Made by a program: the position numbers and the translations under genes. From Clostridia bacterium (GTDB taxonomy: Bacteria; Bacillota_E; SLMV01; PUMD01): a stretch of DNA of 6,049 bases. The stretch lies in NCBI GenBank assembly GCA_003562655.1, contig PWUC01000204.1, positions 1-6,049 on the forward strand. Reading direction: 5' to 3'. Below, piece by piece: positions 5,035 through 6,049 of the stretch. Within the stretch, counting starts at the first letter, position 1; each line of letters starts with the position of its first letter. Under the pieces are notes generated by a model. The model did not search any database, was not told the DNA's origin, and saw nothing but the letters and a program-made list of their open reading frames with translations.

Positions 5035-5715
5035 TCAGGCTTGTTCCTTTTTTTGTATCCACAACTGCCCGGCCCTGTCAACGGCGGCCACCAGTATGCT
5101 CTCCTGATCCGGGATGTCCTCCTGTTCCAGCTGCTGCATGAGCCATTCCCGGTCCCGGTTTATGACCCGCAGTCCCTCATCATTGATCACGCCATACACG
5201 ATCAGGGATGCTGGCAGGCCTTCTCTCGGAAGGTTCAGCTCAAGGTCGGAGGGTTGGAGGTTGCGCGCTCTCACCGTGGGCAGCACGCTCAGCCTTCCCG
5301 ACATCTCCAGGATGGCATATTCGACATCGGAGAGGGAGGGAGCGTTCTGCAGCCGCAGCTGCTCCATCAGCTCATGAATCGTGAAACGGGCGCGCCGCAT
5401 GTTCTTTTCGTTGATTTTGCCGCCTTCGATGATCACCGTTGGGCGTCCGTTTACCAGTGCCCCAATGGTGGGACACTTCATGCAGACGAGGGATATCGCG
5501 ATCTGCAGGCCGGCCAGGGCCGTAATGGGAACAATCCCCATCCAGATGGAGCGGCCGGGATCGTCGATGGGCAGGATGGCGGCCTCGGCGATCATGATGG
5601 CGACCACCAGGTCGAAGGGAGAGAGCTGTCCGATCTCGCGTTTGCCCATGAGGCGGACGAGGATCAAAACGGCAAAGTAGAAAAATATTGTGCGGAGGAG
5701 CACAGTCAGAAGCAC
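5035..5715 (-). CDS. DUF421/YetF-family membrane protein
   Basis: The 226-residue product belongs to the DUF421 (YetF, YdfR, YkjA, YcaP) family. About three membrane helices lie in the first 80 residues (near 2-20, 33-50 and 56-78). The family signature RLMGKREIGQLSPFDLVVA is at 21-39. A cytoplasmic domain follows, with NGRPTVIIEGG (89-99), the helix FTIHELMEQLR (111-121), VEYAILEMSGRLSVLP (131-146) and a Gln/Glu-rich end. The biochemical role is not settled. Some family members in Bacillus, such as 2Duf, have been tied to spore resistance and germination, and this copy stands next to a SASP gene. I place the start at GTG 5715 because GAGGTGG lies five bases upstream and helix 1 then begins at once. 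ATG 5766 would add 17 residues but has no ribosome binding site. No clear promoter was found in the 145-base divergent region. Confidence 0.9.
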   Translation of the reverse strand: MLLTVLLRTIFFYFAVLILVRLMGKREIGQLSPFDLVVAIMIAEAAILPIDDPGRSIWMGIVPITALAGLQIAISLVCMKCPTIGALVNGRPTVIIEGGKINEKNMRRARFTIHELMEQLRLQNAPSLSDVEYAILEMSGRLSVLPTVRARNLQPSDLELNLPREGLPASLIVYGVINDEGLRVINRDREWLMQQLEQEDIPDQESILVAAVDRAGQLWIQKKEQA

Positions 5716-5720
5716 ATGAT

Positions 5721-5727
5721 CCACCTC
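5721..5727 (-). promoter_or_regulatory. Ribosome binding site deciding the DUF421 start
   Basis: On the minus strand GAGGTGG ends five bases before GTG 5715. The two in-frame ATG codons further upstream, at 5766 and 5745, have no purine-rich site at a suitable distance. Confidence 0.6.
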
Positions 5728-5784
5728 ATTGACGTACCCTGTCATTTTGATGCTCGAATTATGCATGGATGCGCGGTATTGCTA

Positions 5785-5813
5785 TCATGGAATCCTGCTG
5801 CCGGGCCAAAATA
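5785..5813 (+). promoter_or_regulatory. Possible forespore promoter of the SASP gene
   Basis: TCATG at 5785-5789 (four of five to GHATR) and CAAAATA at 5807-5813 (six of seven to CATNHTA) are separated by 17 bases. Start of transcription near 5820 would leave about 25 bases before the ribosome binding site. Alternative pairing GCATG 5763-5767 with CATGGAA 5786-5792 has the ideal 18-base spacer but a poorer -10 box. SASP genes are normally under sigma-G. Confidence 0.35.
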
Positions 5814-5845
5814 AGATTGCTGCCTTCCCAGCGACCCCGAATCCA

Positions 5846-5854
5846 GGGAGGAGG
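5846..5854 (+). promoter_or_regulatory. Strong ribosome binding site setting a TTG start for the SASP gene
   Basis: GGGAGGAGG is six bases before TTG 5861. The next in-frame start, ATG 5873, is 18 bases away, too far for efficient use. Confidence 0.7.
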
Positions 5855-5860
5855 ATTCCA

Positions 5861-6037
5861 TTGGCAAGGATCATGAGTGATCGACTCAAGTATGAACTGG
5901 CCAAGGAACTGGGTATTGACCAACTCCTGATGGAACGAAACGGTGACTGGGGTGAGATGCCGGCCCGGGCCTGCGGTTCGCTGGTCAGCGCCGCCATAGC
6001 GAGGGCCGAGAGGGCCATGGCTGAAAGACAACAATAA
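5861..6037 (+). CDS. Small acid-soluble spore protein, alpha/beta-type (divergent clostridial form)
   Basis: The 58-residue product resembles DNA-coating alpha/beta SASPs of the forespore core. The first conserved block is LKYELAKELGI (9-19). There E12-L13 corresponds to the site cut by the germination protease GPR, usually E-[IF]-A-x-E-F. The second block, ARACGSLVSAAIARAERAMAE (35-55), corresponds to the Bacillus S-R-A-N-G-S-V-G-G block followed by the C-terminal helix ending M-A-E. Differences from the Bacillus form are Cys38 in place of the usual Asn and loss of the paired glycines. W30-G31 lies in the loop between the helices. The length is typical. Start at TTG 5861 is chosen for its ribosome binding site; ATG 5873 would remove four residues. 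The gene is divergent from the DUF421 gene. SpoVT, encoded upstream in this window, is known in Bacillus to modulate SASP genes. Confidence 0.82.
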   Translation: MARIMSDRLKYELAKELGIDQLLMERNGDWGEMPARACGSLVSAAIARAERAMAERQQ

Positions 6038-6049
6038 GGCAGCGGCGCA

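Noticed and set aside
4984..5814. 276-codon plus-strand frame across 4984-5814.
   Set aside because: The minus strand encodes a clear DUF421 protein with its signature motif; the plus-strand product is His/Gln-rich and unrecognisable.

Overview
The window looks like chromosome from a GC-rich (by eye about 60% G+C), endospore-forming Gram-positive bacterium of the Clostridia/Limnochordia/Symbiobacterium kind. The evidence is a clear spoVT, a small acid-soluble spore protein of the clostridial type, an IreB-family protein (a Firmicutes-restricted family), strong GGAGG-type ribosome binding sites, and several GTG/TTG starts. No mobile element, CRISPR array, tRNA or rRNA gene is visible.

Layout, left to right. 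Positions 1-114 are the tail of a DUF72 (YecE-like) gene. A forward series follows: a membrane-anchored L,D-transpeptidase with a C-terminal peptidoglycan-binding domain (181-1014), an ireB homologue (1108-1395) away from its usual alaS/ruvX partners, and spoVT (1520-2071). spoVT has a good candidate sigma-G promoter in front of it and a perfect 14-bp hairpin behind it. A stretch of 374 bases without a convincing gene (2072-2445) holds that hairpin, short CACC/GGTG-type repeats and a possible sigma-A promoter.

The most unusual part is a two-gene cassette at 2446-4903. The first gene encodes a radical SAM/SPASM enzyme with an N-terminal PqqD-like RiPP recognition element and an extra C-terminal region of about 140 residues that looks partly like a helix-turn-helix. 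The second overlaps it by 38 bases and encodes an unrecognised 224-residue acidic protein with aromatic [S/G]-Y-[E/D]-[F/W] motifs. No short precursor peptide is evident nearby, so the 224-residue protein is a candidate substrate or partner of the radical SAM enzyme. This is inference. An intrinsic terminator and a GC-rich nested hairpin close the cassette.

On the minus strand at 5035-5715 lies a DUF421/YetF-type membrane protein. Divergent from it at 5861-6037 is a small acid-soluble spore protein starting at TTG. The envelope and sporulation genes (L,D-transpeptidase, IreB, SpoVT, DUF421, SASP) share a general theme of cell wall and spore biology. The radical SAM cassette is inserted among them with no obvious link.
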